Shown one piece after another: positions 39,474-48,016 of a stretch of 64,000 nucleotides of DNA (its first letter is position 1; each line of letters starts with the position of its first letter). The position numbers and the translations under genes were made by a program. The notes beneath the pieces were generated by a model, which worked only from the letters and a program-made list of their open reading frames with translations, did not search any database and was not told where the DNA came from. The DNA comes from Haemophilus influenzae (GTDB lineage: Bacteria; Pseudomonadota; Gammaproteobacteria; Enterobacterales; Pasteurellaceae). The stretch covers positions 1,178,001-1,242,000 of the forward strand of contig NZ_LN831035.1 of NCBI RefSeq assembly GCF_001457655.1, in the 5' to 3' direction.

Positions 39474-42400
39474 CTACCGCTCAATATCAGCAATATTGGT
39501 GCATATTGTTGCACCATTGCCGATTAAGAAACATACCTTACCTTCAGAAATTGTCACTTGACTTGATGGTCTGGTTGTAAACTCATTTTGTGTATTAATC
39601 GTAATGGCATTATTTGGCTCAGCAAAACGTACAGCGCTTACGCCAAGTTTAGCTAACGCTTCTCTTTCTTCATCAGATAAATCTTTTACCTTCTCAAGGA
39701 TGCGTTTCGCTTCAATTACTTCATCTACGCTTGCTATACCCGGTTGAATGTATTTCACATCAATTTTAACGCCTTTTAACAGTACGGTGTTTATACCGTT
39801 TTTTGAAATGATATTTAATCCATTTATTGTGATTAAATCCCCAGTGATGTTCACTCTGCTTGAGGTTGTCGCGATTACGCTGCCGGAGCCATTTGCGTTG
39901 GTTGCATTCACTACTGTATGGTTACCTGATGCCTCACCATTTAGCTCAGCGTCTTTTGCGTTAATAACCAAGGTGCCGCTGTTTGCGTTAATGCTTGAAC
40001 CCTTCACGGTAGTTAGAGCGCCTGTAGTATTCAGTGTTACATTAGCAGCATTGATATTTCCCCCAATGCTACCATCCTTAGCTGAAAGGTTTACCTGGTT
40101 ATTAGCTGAAGTAATGCTTGAACTAGCCTTAGTGGTTAATTTGCCCGATGTTGCAGTTAGGGTCGCGGCTCCTCCTGTCGCATCAATTTTTGCGGCATCT
40201 TCAACAGTTAAATCGCCAGTATTTGCTGTAACATTTACCGTATTACCGGAAATCGTACCGTCAATTGTACCTGTTGCACTTGTTACATTCACCTCGCCCG
40301 CCGTTGCTTTAATCTCTGAACCGGATTTAGTAATTAAATCTTTGGTTGCGCTAACTTCTACTTTGCCACCAGAAATCATGCCGCCGATATTACCTGATTG
40401 GCTTGAAGTGGTCACGCTCTCGGTTCCAGTAATCGTAGAGCCTGCTTGGGTGGTTAAACCTTCGGTCGCGGTAACTTCTACTGTGCCACCAGAAATTGTA
40501 CCGCCAATTATGCTTGTTTTGCTTGTTACATTAGCCTCGCCTTCAGTCGCTTCAATTTTTGAGTCTGCTTGGGTGGTTAAACTATTAGTTGCTTTAACGT
40601 TTACTGTCTTGCCGGAAATTTTACCGCCGATATTACCTGATTGGCTTGAAGTGGTCACGCTCTCGGTTCCAGTAATCGTAGAGCCTGTTTGGGTGGTCAA
40701 TTCGCCCGATGATGCGGTTAAGCTTGCGGTTTTACTGGTTATATTTGCAACACTTAAGTTACCAGTATTTGCTGTAACAGTTACCGCCCCACTTTCTGCG
40801 TTAATGTCACCGTTGATTTCGCCTGATTGACTTGAAGTGGTTATACTCTCGGTTCCTTTAATTGTAGAGCCTGCCAAAGTGGTTAATGCACCGCTATTTG
40901 CAGTAACAGTAACGGCGTTGCCTGAAATATTACCTACAGCAAGAGTATCGCCGCCTGCCACAATTGTCACAGAGCCAGGCTTGGACTCAATTCCGCCTTG
41001 GATACTGCCTGTATGAGCGGTTATCTCCACGTTACCGGCGGTTGCATTAATGGTTGTACCTGTTTTAGTGGTAATCCCTCCATTTGCCGCAGAGACGTTC
41101 ACTGTTTTGTGAGAAGTAATATTGTTGTTTACTTCTACATCTTTTGCAGTAATAGTTAAACCGGTATTGTTGTCACTGCCACCTTCAGTGTTGTTATCAT
41201 TATCACTAAGTGTTTTCACTTTGCTATTTAGTGTCACCTTGTGACCGTCAGCAGAGATTTTTGAATCTTTAACATTGTTAAAAGTTACTGTTTTAGCGCT
41301 AGTATTGCCGCTATCATCACTATTACCAATAGTTAAATTACTACTATCTTTAGCTACAATCTTTGCTTTGTTGAAGCCTGAAATATTTAGGTCTTGTGTT
41401 AATTTCAATTCTTTGGTTTTAATGGTTAGATTGGCTTGACTTTTCGTACTTGAATCAGAGTTCTCTCCGTTAACACCCTTCTTGATTGTTATCTGTTTGG
41501 TAATATTGATTTTATCGGAGGAAATCGTGAGATTACCTTCTTTTTGCGAGATGTTGCCGCCAATTTGGATTTCAGCGTTACCTTTATTATCAATGATATT
41601 CAAATCACCTGCTTTGTTGGTTATATTACCTTCTATAATGGTACGGTAAGTGGTGTCGGAGTTGGTGGTAATATTTAAGCTACTGGTGTTATTGATATCT
41701 TTAAATTTAGCCCCTCCTCTAGCAATGGAGATATTTGAATTGCCTTTGTTGTTAAACAAGCCGCCTACATTAAAAGTGAAATTTGTGATAGCTTTAAGAT
41801 TGGCGCCATTTTCAACGGTAAGATTTCCGCCTATATTGATAACATTGCCGCCAGCGGTAAGGTTGCCTCTATTGACGACATCTCCTTTTATATTTAAAGG
41901 TTTTTTATGATCGTTAAAATCCGAACCGATAAGAGTGGCGTTGGTGTTTTCATTGATAGTAACATTGCCTTTGATTTCTGTTATGGCTTTCTTGGAGCCA
42001 AAGGTGATATTGCCTCCAGTAAAGGTTATGTTTTTTTTAGCTACAACGCCTTCACCAATCATCCCGTCAATGCCTTCAACCTGCAAGAGCGATATATTGC
42101 CTCCAGTGGCGTTTAAAGTTAAATCATTATTTATTAAAAAACCGACTTTTGTTGAACCTGTAGTTTCAAATCTTAAGCTCGACCCTTTTGAAGCATTAAG
42201 GTGTTTAGAATTTATAATTACGCCAGGGGTTTGCTGGTTAGAGGATGAAGCGTTAAGCCTGAAGGTGACATTCCCCCCTCCTGAAACTGAAATGTTCCCA
42301 TTGAATAATGCGTAATTCAGGTTATTGTATTGATTTATAGTCCCTATTGGTGCTTTGATGTTAAAGTTGACTTTTGCATTTTTATTAACATTAAAGGTGG

Positions 42401-44525
42401 TATCTGTGGTGAATGATATGCCGTTTAAGGTATAACTGGATAAAAGAGGGGCTGAGCCATCCTCTGCCGAGGAGTCAATAGTAAGGTTAAAGTTGCTATC
42501 TTCGGAGGCATTTAAGTGGGTTATATTCCAATAGGTTCGCCCTTTGTATCTGCTGTACCAATTGCTTGTAGCATTAGGTGGAATCATTGAGATATTTACG
42601 CTTCCTGAAATATTTAAAGTCCCATTAAAATAGTTTGTGACGAGACTATTGTTTTTTTGTGGTCTACTGAGATTAAAAAGCAAGCCAGTCCCAGTGCCAT
42701 TTAGAGAGACATTTTCAAATCTAAAGCCTTTATTATTGCCTGCTGTAATAGTTCCTTGACCTGTAATGGTTAGGTTATTCCCTTTTTCAAAGGCGACATC
42801 TCCTTCTTTAGTTGTAATGTTTAAGCGTCCTGATTCAAGCGTAATATTTTTATGAATATCAACCCATCCGCTAGAGTAAATGGTTAAGTTTCCGTTAGCA
42901 GTAGAAGTGATATTGCCATTAATCAGAACGCCACTGTTTTTATTTTTGCTGCTCCAGAGGGTTAGGTGGGAGTTGCCTCCGATATTGATATCACTATTAA
43001 CTCTGATTTCATTGTTGGCAGTGATATTAACAAAAGAGCCTCTTGCTAATATCTTCTCAAGCGTTGAGTTTGTTAGTGTTGTCTTTGTGTTATTGTTTCG
43101 TTTTGGAGTATCAGCACTCTCTCCTGTTCCTGTGTATTCTTCGTTTTCTAAATTAGTGTCACTACGCCCTGCGTCTCCTGCATTAATATATACATTCTCC
43201 GGGTCTAACAACCACTCTTTAGCGTCAACAATTGCATTATCTTTGATGAATAAATCATGCCCTGATGTCTCCACGAAACCACCGGTTTTAGCGATATCAC
43301 CACTACCTTGAGCGTTAATATTGCCGTCAATTAACGCAATATCGCCCCATACAATAGCACGCCCGCCTTTTTCTTTGCCTGATACATTAATTGTTGAGCC
43401 TTTTTCTAAAGAGGTTTTCTTTGCTAATTGAATGCCGTTTTTACCTTCGCCGCGCTCGTCACCGCCAAGATAAGTTTCTCCTCCTTCTTTACCTGAAAGG
43501 TCGATAACTGCACCTGTTTTTAATGTGACTTTGTCGCCTGTAATCATCAACTTACCACCTTTGGCTTGTTGATTTTGAGCGGAAATCACACCGCCAATCT
43601 CCGCTTCACCTTCTTTGGCGGAAAGAACAATGTTACCGCTTTTATCTTTACTTACAGAATCAGCAGAAAGTTTACCTTTATTGCGAATATTGGCAGCACG
43701 GACATTGATATTACCGCCTTTAGCAAAGATATCACCTAAATTGATTGCTTCATTTTCAGGTGCAGCAATGCTGTAAGTAATGGTTGGGTTTATTATATCG
43801 CTGATGGTAATTTTTTGCCCTGCAAGTAAAGAAATGCTACCGCCATTTACGCTAATTACACCCTCATTTTTTACTTTGCCACCAATAAGGTTTACGCTAC
43901 CGTCTTTACCAACGGTAATTAAACCGTGATTCACAATTTCAGCGAGCGCTTTATCCTTGGTTTGCTCAAGGGTGAAATTACGCGCCTTGATGTTTTCGTT
44001 GGAAATGTCTAGCGTAGAAGCAGTAAAGCCATTGGTGTTAATAATTGCGTCTTTACCTATTGTGATACCATTTGGGTTGATTAAAAAGACCTGTCCGTTA
44101 GAATCTAAAATCCCTTTTAATTGGGAGATTTGGTCAGATGTAACACGGTTGAATACGGCAGAGTTGTTGCTTTCTTGTAAAAACTGCACCATTTCATTTT
44201 GGTCAATGTTAAATTGTTTCCAGTTAATAATTGCATTGACGCTATTACGGATGGTGGTTTTATTGCCGTCTACTTGCATAGTGGCTGTGCCGTGTACTAC
44301 ATCCATTCCTTGCAAGCCGCTTGCTAAAACAGATTGTGGAATAGATGTTACACCTAAAGATAGTAACATAGCGGAAAGTGGCTTTAACGCTAAGTGGCGT
44401 ACTTTCGTACGAACAGGTTTTTCACTGCCTTTTTCTGTGGAATGGTCACAACCCCGTGTCAATTCAGACACAGCAACCAAAGCATTCAGGCGTTTGCTGA
44501 ATTTGAGACGATATATCTTGTTCAT
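39474..44525 (-). CDS. hmwA: High-molecular-weight adhesin HmwA (TpsA)
   Basis: The product is a 1683-residue two-partner-secretion adhesin mediating attachment to epithelial cells. An extended signal region (residues 1-68, ending SVLA) starts MNKIYRLKFSKRLNALVAVSE. The TPS/pro-domain (about 69-441) has NSAVFNRV at 121-128 and NPNGI at 150-154, needed for recognition by HmwB. The middle and C-terminal regions are a beta-helix of short repeats rich in N-x-S/T sequons (targets of HmwC). The C-terminus has the conserved cysteine pair (residues 1665 and 1675) that forms the disulfide loop tethering the protein to the surface. Near 40.4-40.9 kb it has an in-frame 243-bp-spaced repeat (TGTESVTTSSQSGNIGG). 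Whether receptor specificity is HMW1-like or HMW2-like cannot be told from sequence by eye. Expression is set by the heptamer tract upstream. Confidence 0.95.
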   Translation of the reverse strand: MNKIYRLKFSKRLNALVAVSELTRGCDHSTEKGSEKPVRTKVRHLALKPLSAMLLSLGVTSIPQSVLASGLQGMDVVHGTATMQVDGNKTTIRNSVNAIINWKQFNIDQNEMVQFLQESNNSAVFNRVTSDQISQLKGILDSNGQVFLINPNGITIGKDAIINTNGFTASTLDISNENIKARNFTLEQTKDKALAEIVNHGLITVGKDGSVNLIGGKVKNEGVISVNGGSISLLAGQKITISDIINPTITYSIAAPENEAINLGDIFAKGGNINVRAANIRNKGKLSADSVSKDKSGNIVLSAKEGEAEIGGVISAQNQQAKGGKLMITGDKVTLKTGAVIDLSGKEGGETYLGGDERGEGKNGIQLAKKTSLEKGSTINVSGKEKGGRAIVWGDIALIDGNINAQGSGDIAKTGGFVETSGHDLFIKDNAIVDAKEWLLDPENVYINAGDAGRSDTNLENEEYTGTGESADTPKRNNNTKTTLTNSTLEKILARGSFVNITANNEIRVNSDINIGGNSHLTLWSSKNKNSGVLINGNITSTANGNLTIYSSGWVDIHKNITLESGRLNITTKEGDVAFEKGNNLTITGQGTITAGNNKGFRFENVSLNGTGTGLLFNLSRPQKNNSLVTNYFNGTLNISGSVNISMIPPNATSNWYSRYKGRTYWNITHLNASEDSNFNLTIDSSAEDGSAPLLSSYTLNGISFTTDTTFNVNKNAKVNFNIKAPIGTINQYNNLNYALFNGNISVSGGGNVTFRLNASSSNQQTPGVIINSKHLNASKGSSLRFETTGSTKVGFLINNDLTLNATGGNISLLQVEGIDGMIGEGVVAKKNITFTGGNITFGSKKAITEIKGNVTINENTNATLIGSDFNDHKKPLNIKGDVVNRGNLTAGGNVINIGGNLTVENGANLKAITNFTFNVGGLFNNKGNSNISIARGGAKFKDINNTSSLNITTNSDTTYRTIIEGNITNKAGDLNIIDNKGNAEIQIGGNISQKEGNLTISSDKINITKQITIKKGVNGENSDSSTKSQANLTIKTKELKLTQDLNISGFNKAKIVAKDSSNLTIGNSDDSGNTSAKTVTFNNVKDSKISADGHKVTLNSKVKTLSDNDNNTEGGSDNNTGLTITAKDVEVNNNITSHKTVNVSAANGGITTKTGTTINATAGNVEITAHTGSIQGGIESKPGSVTIVAGGDTLAVGNISGNAVTVTANSGALTTLAGSTIKGTESITTSSQSGEINGDINAESGAVTVTANTGNLSVANITSKTASLTASSGELTTQTGSTITGTESVTTSSQSGNIGGKISGKTVNVKATNSLTTQADSKIEATEGEANVTSKTSIIGGTISGGTVEVTATEGLTTQAGSTITGTESVTTSSQSGNIGGMISGGKVEVSATKDLITKSGSEIKATAGEVNVTSATGTIDGTISGNTVNVTANTGDLTVEDAAKIDATGGAATLTATSGKLTTKASSSITSANNQVNLSAKDGSIGGNINAANVTLNTTGALTTVKGSSINANSGTLVINAKDAELNGEASGNHTVVNATNANGSGSVIATTSSRVNITGDLITINGLNIISKNGINTVLLKGVKIDVKYIQPGIASVDEVIEAKRILEKVKDLSDEEREALAKLGVSAVRFAEPNNAITINTQNEFTTRPSSQVTISEGKVCFLIGNGATICTNIADIER

Positions 44526-44635
44526 ATTTTCTCCTAAGGTTAGTTGAACAATTAAATTACTTTATCATTTGCGTTCATTCAGCCCCCTCTTCATTCTTGC
44601 CCCTCCCTCCCTTCCCTCGGTTCATCATTTCATGT

Positions 44636-44754
44636 GAAAGATGAAAGATGAAAGATGAAAGATGAAAGATGAAAGATGAAAGATGAAAGATGAAAGATGA
44701 AAGATGAAAGATGAAAGATGAAAGATGAAAGATGAAAGATGAAAGATGAAAGAT
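44636..44754 (-). repeat. 17 x 7-bp repeat in the hmwA promoter (phase variation)
   Basis: Exactly 17 uninterrupted copies of GAAAGAT on the plus strand (ATCTTTC on the hmwA strand) occupy 119 bp, starting 111 bp upstream of the hmwA start codon. This is the known slipped-strand tract whose length correlates inversely with hmwA transcription. The hmwA promoters lie in or beside it. Seventeen copies would predict intermediate expression. Confidence 0.97.
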
Positions 44755-44906
44755 TATACCATTTTATATGGCGGATTTATACTATTTTTTTAAAATATTT
44801 GCATATAGATTGCAAAGAAGCTGTTGTAATTGTTGTTTGTCATCACAAAAATCTTGATTTATTTGTATTGTATATTCAACCAGTTTATTTGAGTGGGGGA
44901 AATATT

Positions 44907-44984
44907 ATGCTACAAGAAATTGAATTAAAATTGGCGATCTCGCCACAAATAGGTATTGAATTGCCACAATATCTTGAAAAATAA
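44907..44984 (+). pseudogene. 5' fragment of a YgiF-like CYTH-domain gene
   Basis: GTGGGGGA precedes an ATG encoding MLQEIELKLAISPQIGIELP, then QYLEK and a stop. The MxQEIELK beginning is the hallmark of CYTH-domain proteins such as E. coli YgiF (inorganic triphosphatase, about 430 residues). Only the first 25 codons remain. The break at about 44982 coincides with the start of the IS200/IS605 relic. It is divergent from hmwA and probably arrived with it. Confidence 0.65.
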
Positions 44985-45246
44985 GATGGTGACCAAAGCT
45001 GATTGCCCCAAAGTTTTTTTCGGATACTTGGATAATTTTTCTTTCTAATCATTCGACTTGATACACCTTTTAGGCTGTTTACTAGCGTAGAAACAGCCAC
45101 TTTCGGCGGATATTCAATGAGTAAATGAACGTGAGCGTCTTCGCCGTCAAACTTGATTGATTTTGCTTCAAAATCATTGCAGACGCTTTCGAAAATCAAA
45201 TTGAGATCATCTAAAATCGCTTTTGTAAAAACATCACGGCGGTATA
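44985..45246 (-). pseudogene. tnpA: tnpA relic of an IS200/IS605 element
   Basis: The minus-strand frame reads from YRRDVFTKAILDDLNLIFESV through DAHVHLLIEYPPKVAVSTLVNSLKGVSSRMIR to LWGNQLWSPSYF. These match Y1 (HUH) transposase TnpA: HVHLL is the metal-binding HUH motif and the catalytic tyrosine would lie C-terminal to it. Both ends are missing: the N-terminal 20-30 residues at 45246 and the C-terminal tail at 44985. Confidence 0.85.
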
Positions 45247-45646
45247 TCGGTTGGGTTCGCTATCGCAACAGTCGTGATGTCGTCAGCGAAATTAAAAACG
45301 TCACGGTTAGCCAAAAGTGCGGTCGTTTTTTTGTCAGTATTCAAACGGAATCTGAATATGAAATCCCAATGCATTAAGGCGGAGAAATTGGGATAGATAT
45401 GAGTATTGCCCGTTTTGCAACGCTTTCAAGCGGTAAATATTTTGAGCCGTTGAATGTCTTTAAAACCCACAAAGGCAAACTGGCAAAACTACAACGCCAA
45501 CTTAAAAACAAGATTAAATTTAGCCAAAACTGGCAGAAATTAAAGGCGAAAATCGCCAAACGCAGGCTGATTTTGAATGCGTAGAATGTTGCTATACAGA
45601 AAATGCGGATGTGGTTGGGGCGTTAAACATTTTGGAGTGTGGGTGA
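45237..45646 (+). pseudogene. tnpB: tnpB relic (RNA-guided nuclease family)
   Basis: The remains of a TnpB gene lie divergent from tnpA. Readable parts are RRYIGWVRYRNSRDVVSEIKNVTV to EIPMH, an in-frame TAA at 45375-45377, and EIGIDMSIARFATLSSGKYFEPLNVF (the RuvC-I region, normally GIDLGIARFAT). After KAKIAKR an internal deletion joins out of frame to QADFECVECCYTENADVVGALNILECG. That last piece holds the second half of the zinc finger and the RuvC-III aspartate (NADVVGA). The N-terminal half and RuvC-II region are lost, so it cannot be an active nuclease. Confidence 0.85.
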
Positions 45647-45812
45647 GAGCTAGCTTTGCCGTCCAAGCGTAAATATCAGGCTGGGACACAGCCGTAGAGC
45701 TTGTGAAGTGAACTTCATTGAGAGGTCAGCAATAAGAACCCACCGAGAGTAGCCCACGCAAAGCGTGGGAGCTGCTAGGAATCCCCGTCCTTTAGGGCGG
45801 GGAGGATGTCAA
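45647..45812 (+). mobile_element. Right end of the IS200/IS605 relic, fossil omega-RNA region
   Basis: The stretch after tnpB retains two hairpins, CCCACGC-aaa-GCGTGGG (45753-45769) and CCCCGTCCtttaGGGCGGGG (45783-45802), followed by AGGATGTCAA. This is the usual right end of such elements. In active relatives this DNA also encodes the scaffold of the TnpB guide RNA, with the guide taken from flanking DNA. The right boundary is therefore close to 45812. Confidence 0.75.
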
Positions 45813-45915
45813 AGAAGATAGAGATGAGTTGTTAATGGGGCAATAAGTGGGCGATAAATAGGCAATATTTGCGGTTACTTCGTTTTACTAAGCAATAACA
45901 CTGACGAATTAGTTA

Positions 45916-46458
45916 TCATTGCCCCATATTTTTCACTGATTTTAGGAAACCTTGGGCGGTATCAAACACAGAAGATTTTCCCTGTGCCTGTAAAATCATA
46001 TCGGACATTTCACGGAATGCGCCTTTTCCTCCATTAGTAGAAAGTACATGATCAACAGTATTCTTTACATAAATAGGGGCATCAGCCACAGTAAAAGAAG
46101 TTCCACACGCTGCAAAGGCGGGGAGATCTATACTATCATCGCCAATATAAGCGGTTTGCTCGGCAGTGACGCCTGCTTGTTTCATGAGTTCAAAACAAGC
46201 GGTTTCTTTTTCAAGTTTGCCAAGAAAGAATAATTTAATACCAAGATCGGCAATGCGACGACGTAAAATAGGAGAGTCTCGACCAGAAAGCACTGCCACT
46301 TGAATACCCGCATCCATCAGCATTTTTATGCCTAAACCATCGCGAACGTGAAAACTTTTGATGGCTTCGCCATTGGCGTCATAATGAAGTTGTCCATCAG
46401 TGAGTACGCCATCTACATCAGTAATAACAAATTTAATATTTTCTAATTTTTGTTGCAT
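45916..46458 (-). CDS. kdsC: KDO-8-phosphate phosphatase KdsC
   Basis: The product is a 180-residue HAD-superfamily enzyme that removes phosphate from 3-deoxy-D-manno-octulosonate 8-phosphate to give KDO, the sugar linking lipid A to core. The nucleophile motif is VITDVDGVLTDG at residues 11-22. Other HAD motifs are VLSGRDS and the metal-binding AYIGDDSIDLPAFAACG. The length is typical of the tetrameric C0-type family. It is 9 bp after kdsD on the same strand. The hmw island and IS relic lie immediately downstream. Confidence 0.95.
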   Translation of the reverse strand: MQQKLENIKFVITDVDGVLTDGQLHYDANGEAIKSFHVRDGLGIKMLMDAGIQVAVLSGRDSPILRRRIADLGIKLFFLGKLEKETACFELMKQAGVTAEQTAYIGDDSIDLPAFAACGTSFTVADAPIYVKNTVDHVLSTNGGKGAFREMSDMILQAQGKSSVFDTAQGFLKSVKNMGQ

Positions 46459-46467
46459 TGAAATTCC

Positions 46468-47403
46468 TTAGCTTGAAAATTCCACTAAACCCACCACGTG
46501 ATTTTCATCATTAACAACGACTAGCGAGTGAATTTTTTTCGCTTTCATAAAGTCTTCTGCTTTTGATAAAAATTCGTCTTGATGAATAGTTTTGGGGGAA
46601 CTTGTCATAAAATCTTTGGCTGTTTTATTCAGCGTTTCTGCACCATTGGCGGTGAGTGCGCGGCGAATATCGCCATCCGTGATAATGCCTTTAAGTTGCT
46701 CGTTTTCCATCACCAAGGCAACGCCCATTCGCCCTTCATTCATCACGGTCAGACAATCTGTAAAATTGGTATTGGGTAAAATGGTTGGCAGGCGAGTTTG
46801 CATTTGATCTTTCACTTTACATAATAAACGACGACCAAGACTGCCACCTGGATGGAATTTAGCAAAGTCAGCTGGTTGGAAATTGCGTGCCGTAATAAGC
46901 GATACGGCGAGTGCATCGCCAAGGGCAAGCGTGACAAGTGCGGAGGTTGTTGGCGCGAGATTATTTGGACAGACTTCACGCTCAACAGTAATATCTAAAA
47001 CATAATCTGCATGGCGTGCGAGCGTGGAATTTTTGTTACTCGTCACGGCAATAATTTTATTACCAAAATTTTTTAAACTTGGAATTAGTTTATTGACGTC
47101 ATCGGTTTCGCCGCTATAGGAAATTAACATCACAATATCAATTGGTTTTAACATACCTAAATCGCCGTGAAAGGCTTCTGTCGGATGTAAAAAGAAACTT
47201 GGTGTGCCAGTAGAGGCAAAGGTAGCTACCATTTTTTTTCCGATTAAACCCGATTTCCCTATTCCGCCGATGACTAATCGACCTTTGCAGGCAAGGATTA
47301 AATCCACGACTTGATTAAAATCCTCGCCTAAACGGTGGCTGAGTTTCAAAAGCGCGTTGCTTTCCACAAAAAGGGAATCCTGTGCAATTTTTAGATAGTT
47401 CAT
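46468..47403 (-). CDS. kdsD: Arabinose-5-phosphate isomerase KdsD
   Basis: The product is a 311-residue enzyme that converts ribulose 5-phosphate to arabinose 5-phosphate, the first step of KDO synthesis. The SIS domain (about residues 30-170) has GGIGKSGLIGKKMVATFASTGTPSFFLHPTEAFHGDLGM and SGETDDV. Two CBS domains (about 205-311) follow, beginning MQTRLPTILPNTNFTDCL. I start at ATG 47403 (MNYLKIAQDS) because AGGAAG lies 5 bases upstream. The open frame runs 45 codons further up, but that part is unlike the family and overlaps the promoter zone. It is paired with kdsC. Confidence 0.94.
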   Translation of the reverse strand: MNYLKIAQDSLFVESNALLKLSHRLGEDFNQVVDLILACKGRLVIGGIGKSGLIGKKMVATFASTGTPSFFLHPTEAFHGDLGMLKPIDIVMLISYSGETDDVNKLIPSLKNFGNKIIAVTSNKNSTLARHADYVLDITVEREVCPNNLAPTTSALVTLALGDALAVSLITARNFQPADFAKFHPGGSLGRRLLCKVKDQMQTRLPTILPNTNFTDCLTVMNEGRMGVALVMENEQLKGIITDGDIRRALTANGAETLNKTAKDFMTSSPKTIHQDEFLSKAEDFMKAKKIHSLVVVNDENHVVGLVEFSS

Positions 47404-47528
47404 TTTTCTTCCTAAAAGAGCGGTTGAAATTGGCGCTATTTTAGCGGAATCATAAAAAAATACGAATGAAAAATTAGGCATTATTGCTGATAAGATTGAC
47501 GAGTAATATTCAAAAATTGGGGATTTTA

Positions 47529-47557
47529 TTGACCGCACTAGTGATTGCCCCTATACT
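47529..47557 (+). promoter_or_regulatory. Sigma-70 promoter of rnpB
   Basis: TTGACC (47529-47534), a 17-bp spacer and TATACT (47552-47557) lie 7 bp before the expected 5' end of RNase P RNA. Both hexamers are one base from consensus. Confidence 0.85.
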
Positions 47558-47564
47558 ATGCGCC

Positions 47565-47935
47565 GAGTTGGTTAGACAATCGCTGGTTTATTGAAGCCCT
47601 TAACCGTATTTATACGACCTAGTGGGACAAGTAAACGAGAGGAAAGTCCGAGCTACACAGGGCAGAGTGCCGGATAACGTCCGGGCGGCGTGAGCCGACG
47701 ACCAGTGCAACAGAGAGCAGACCGCCGTGTAAACGGTAAGGGTGAAAGGGTGTGGTAAGAGCGCACCGTGCCTCCGGTAACGGTTGGCAGCAGGGTAAAC
47801 TCCACTCGTAGCAAGACCAAATAGGAATCCAATGAGTGGCCCGCTCAGGATTCGGGTAGGTTGCTTGAGCGGCAGAGTAATTTGTCGCCTAGAGGAATGA
47901 TTGTCCACGACAGAACTCGGCTTATCGACCAACTC
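47565..47935 (+). ncRNA. rnpB: RNase P catalytic RNA
   Basis: This is a type A RNase P RNA of about 371 nt. Universally conserved segments are obvious: GAGGAAAGTCC near 47638, the ACCAGTGCAACAGAGAG block near 47701, GGGTGAAAGGGTG..GGTAAGAGCGCACCG near 47740-47770, GTAAACTCCAC, AAATAGG, and CCACGACAGAACTCGGCTTATCG at the 3' side. The ends pair as GAGTTGGT...ACCAACTC (47565-47572 with 47928-47935), which defines both termini. It removes 5' leaders from tRNA precursors with protein RnpA. A near-consensus promoter precedes it and a paired-USS terminator follows. Confidence 0.98.
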
Positions 47936-47953
47936 AAAATTTTTATAGAAATG

Positions 47954-48005
47954 ACCGCACTTTAATTTGTTTTTTGGAATAGATTAAAGTGCGGTTATTT
48001 TTTGA
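47954..48005 (+). terminator. Terminator of rnpB made of paired uptake signals
   Basis: ACCGCACTTTAAT (47954-47966) and ATTAAAGTGCGGT (47983-47995) form a perfect 13-bp stem, with TATTTTTTG after it. It also lies at the 3' side of the convergent ytfE gene and may serve both. Confidence 0.88.
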
Positions 48006-48016
48006 TGAAAATTGAA

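Noticed and set aside
39748..40830. Long plus-strand open frame of 360 codons inside hmwA
   Set aside because: It is antisense to the hmwA repeat domain, and its proline/valine/leucine pattern follows from the repeats on the other strand. There is no ribosome site or domain.
43957..44547. Plus-strand open frame of 196 codons over the hmwA 5' end
   Set aside because: It is antisense to the strongly conserved TPS domain and has no independent coding signal.
44636..44754. CRISPR array
   Set aside because: The repeats are contiguous 7-mers without spacers, the known hmw phase-variation tract.
44739..44984. An 81-codon gene starting within the heptamer region
   Set aside because: Only its last 25 codons have a good start site and resemble a family (CYTH). 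The upstream part is AT-rich promoter-like sequence.
45237..45646. A CRISPR-like or active TnpB nuclease system
   Set aside because: tnpB has lost its N-terminal half, has a stop and an internal deletion, and there are no spaced repeats. Only a relic is present.
47600..47932. Minus-strand open frame of 110 codons
   Set aside because: It lies wholly within RNase P RNA, whose conserved structure explains the sequence.
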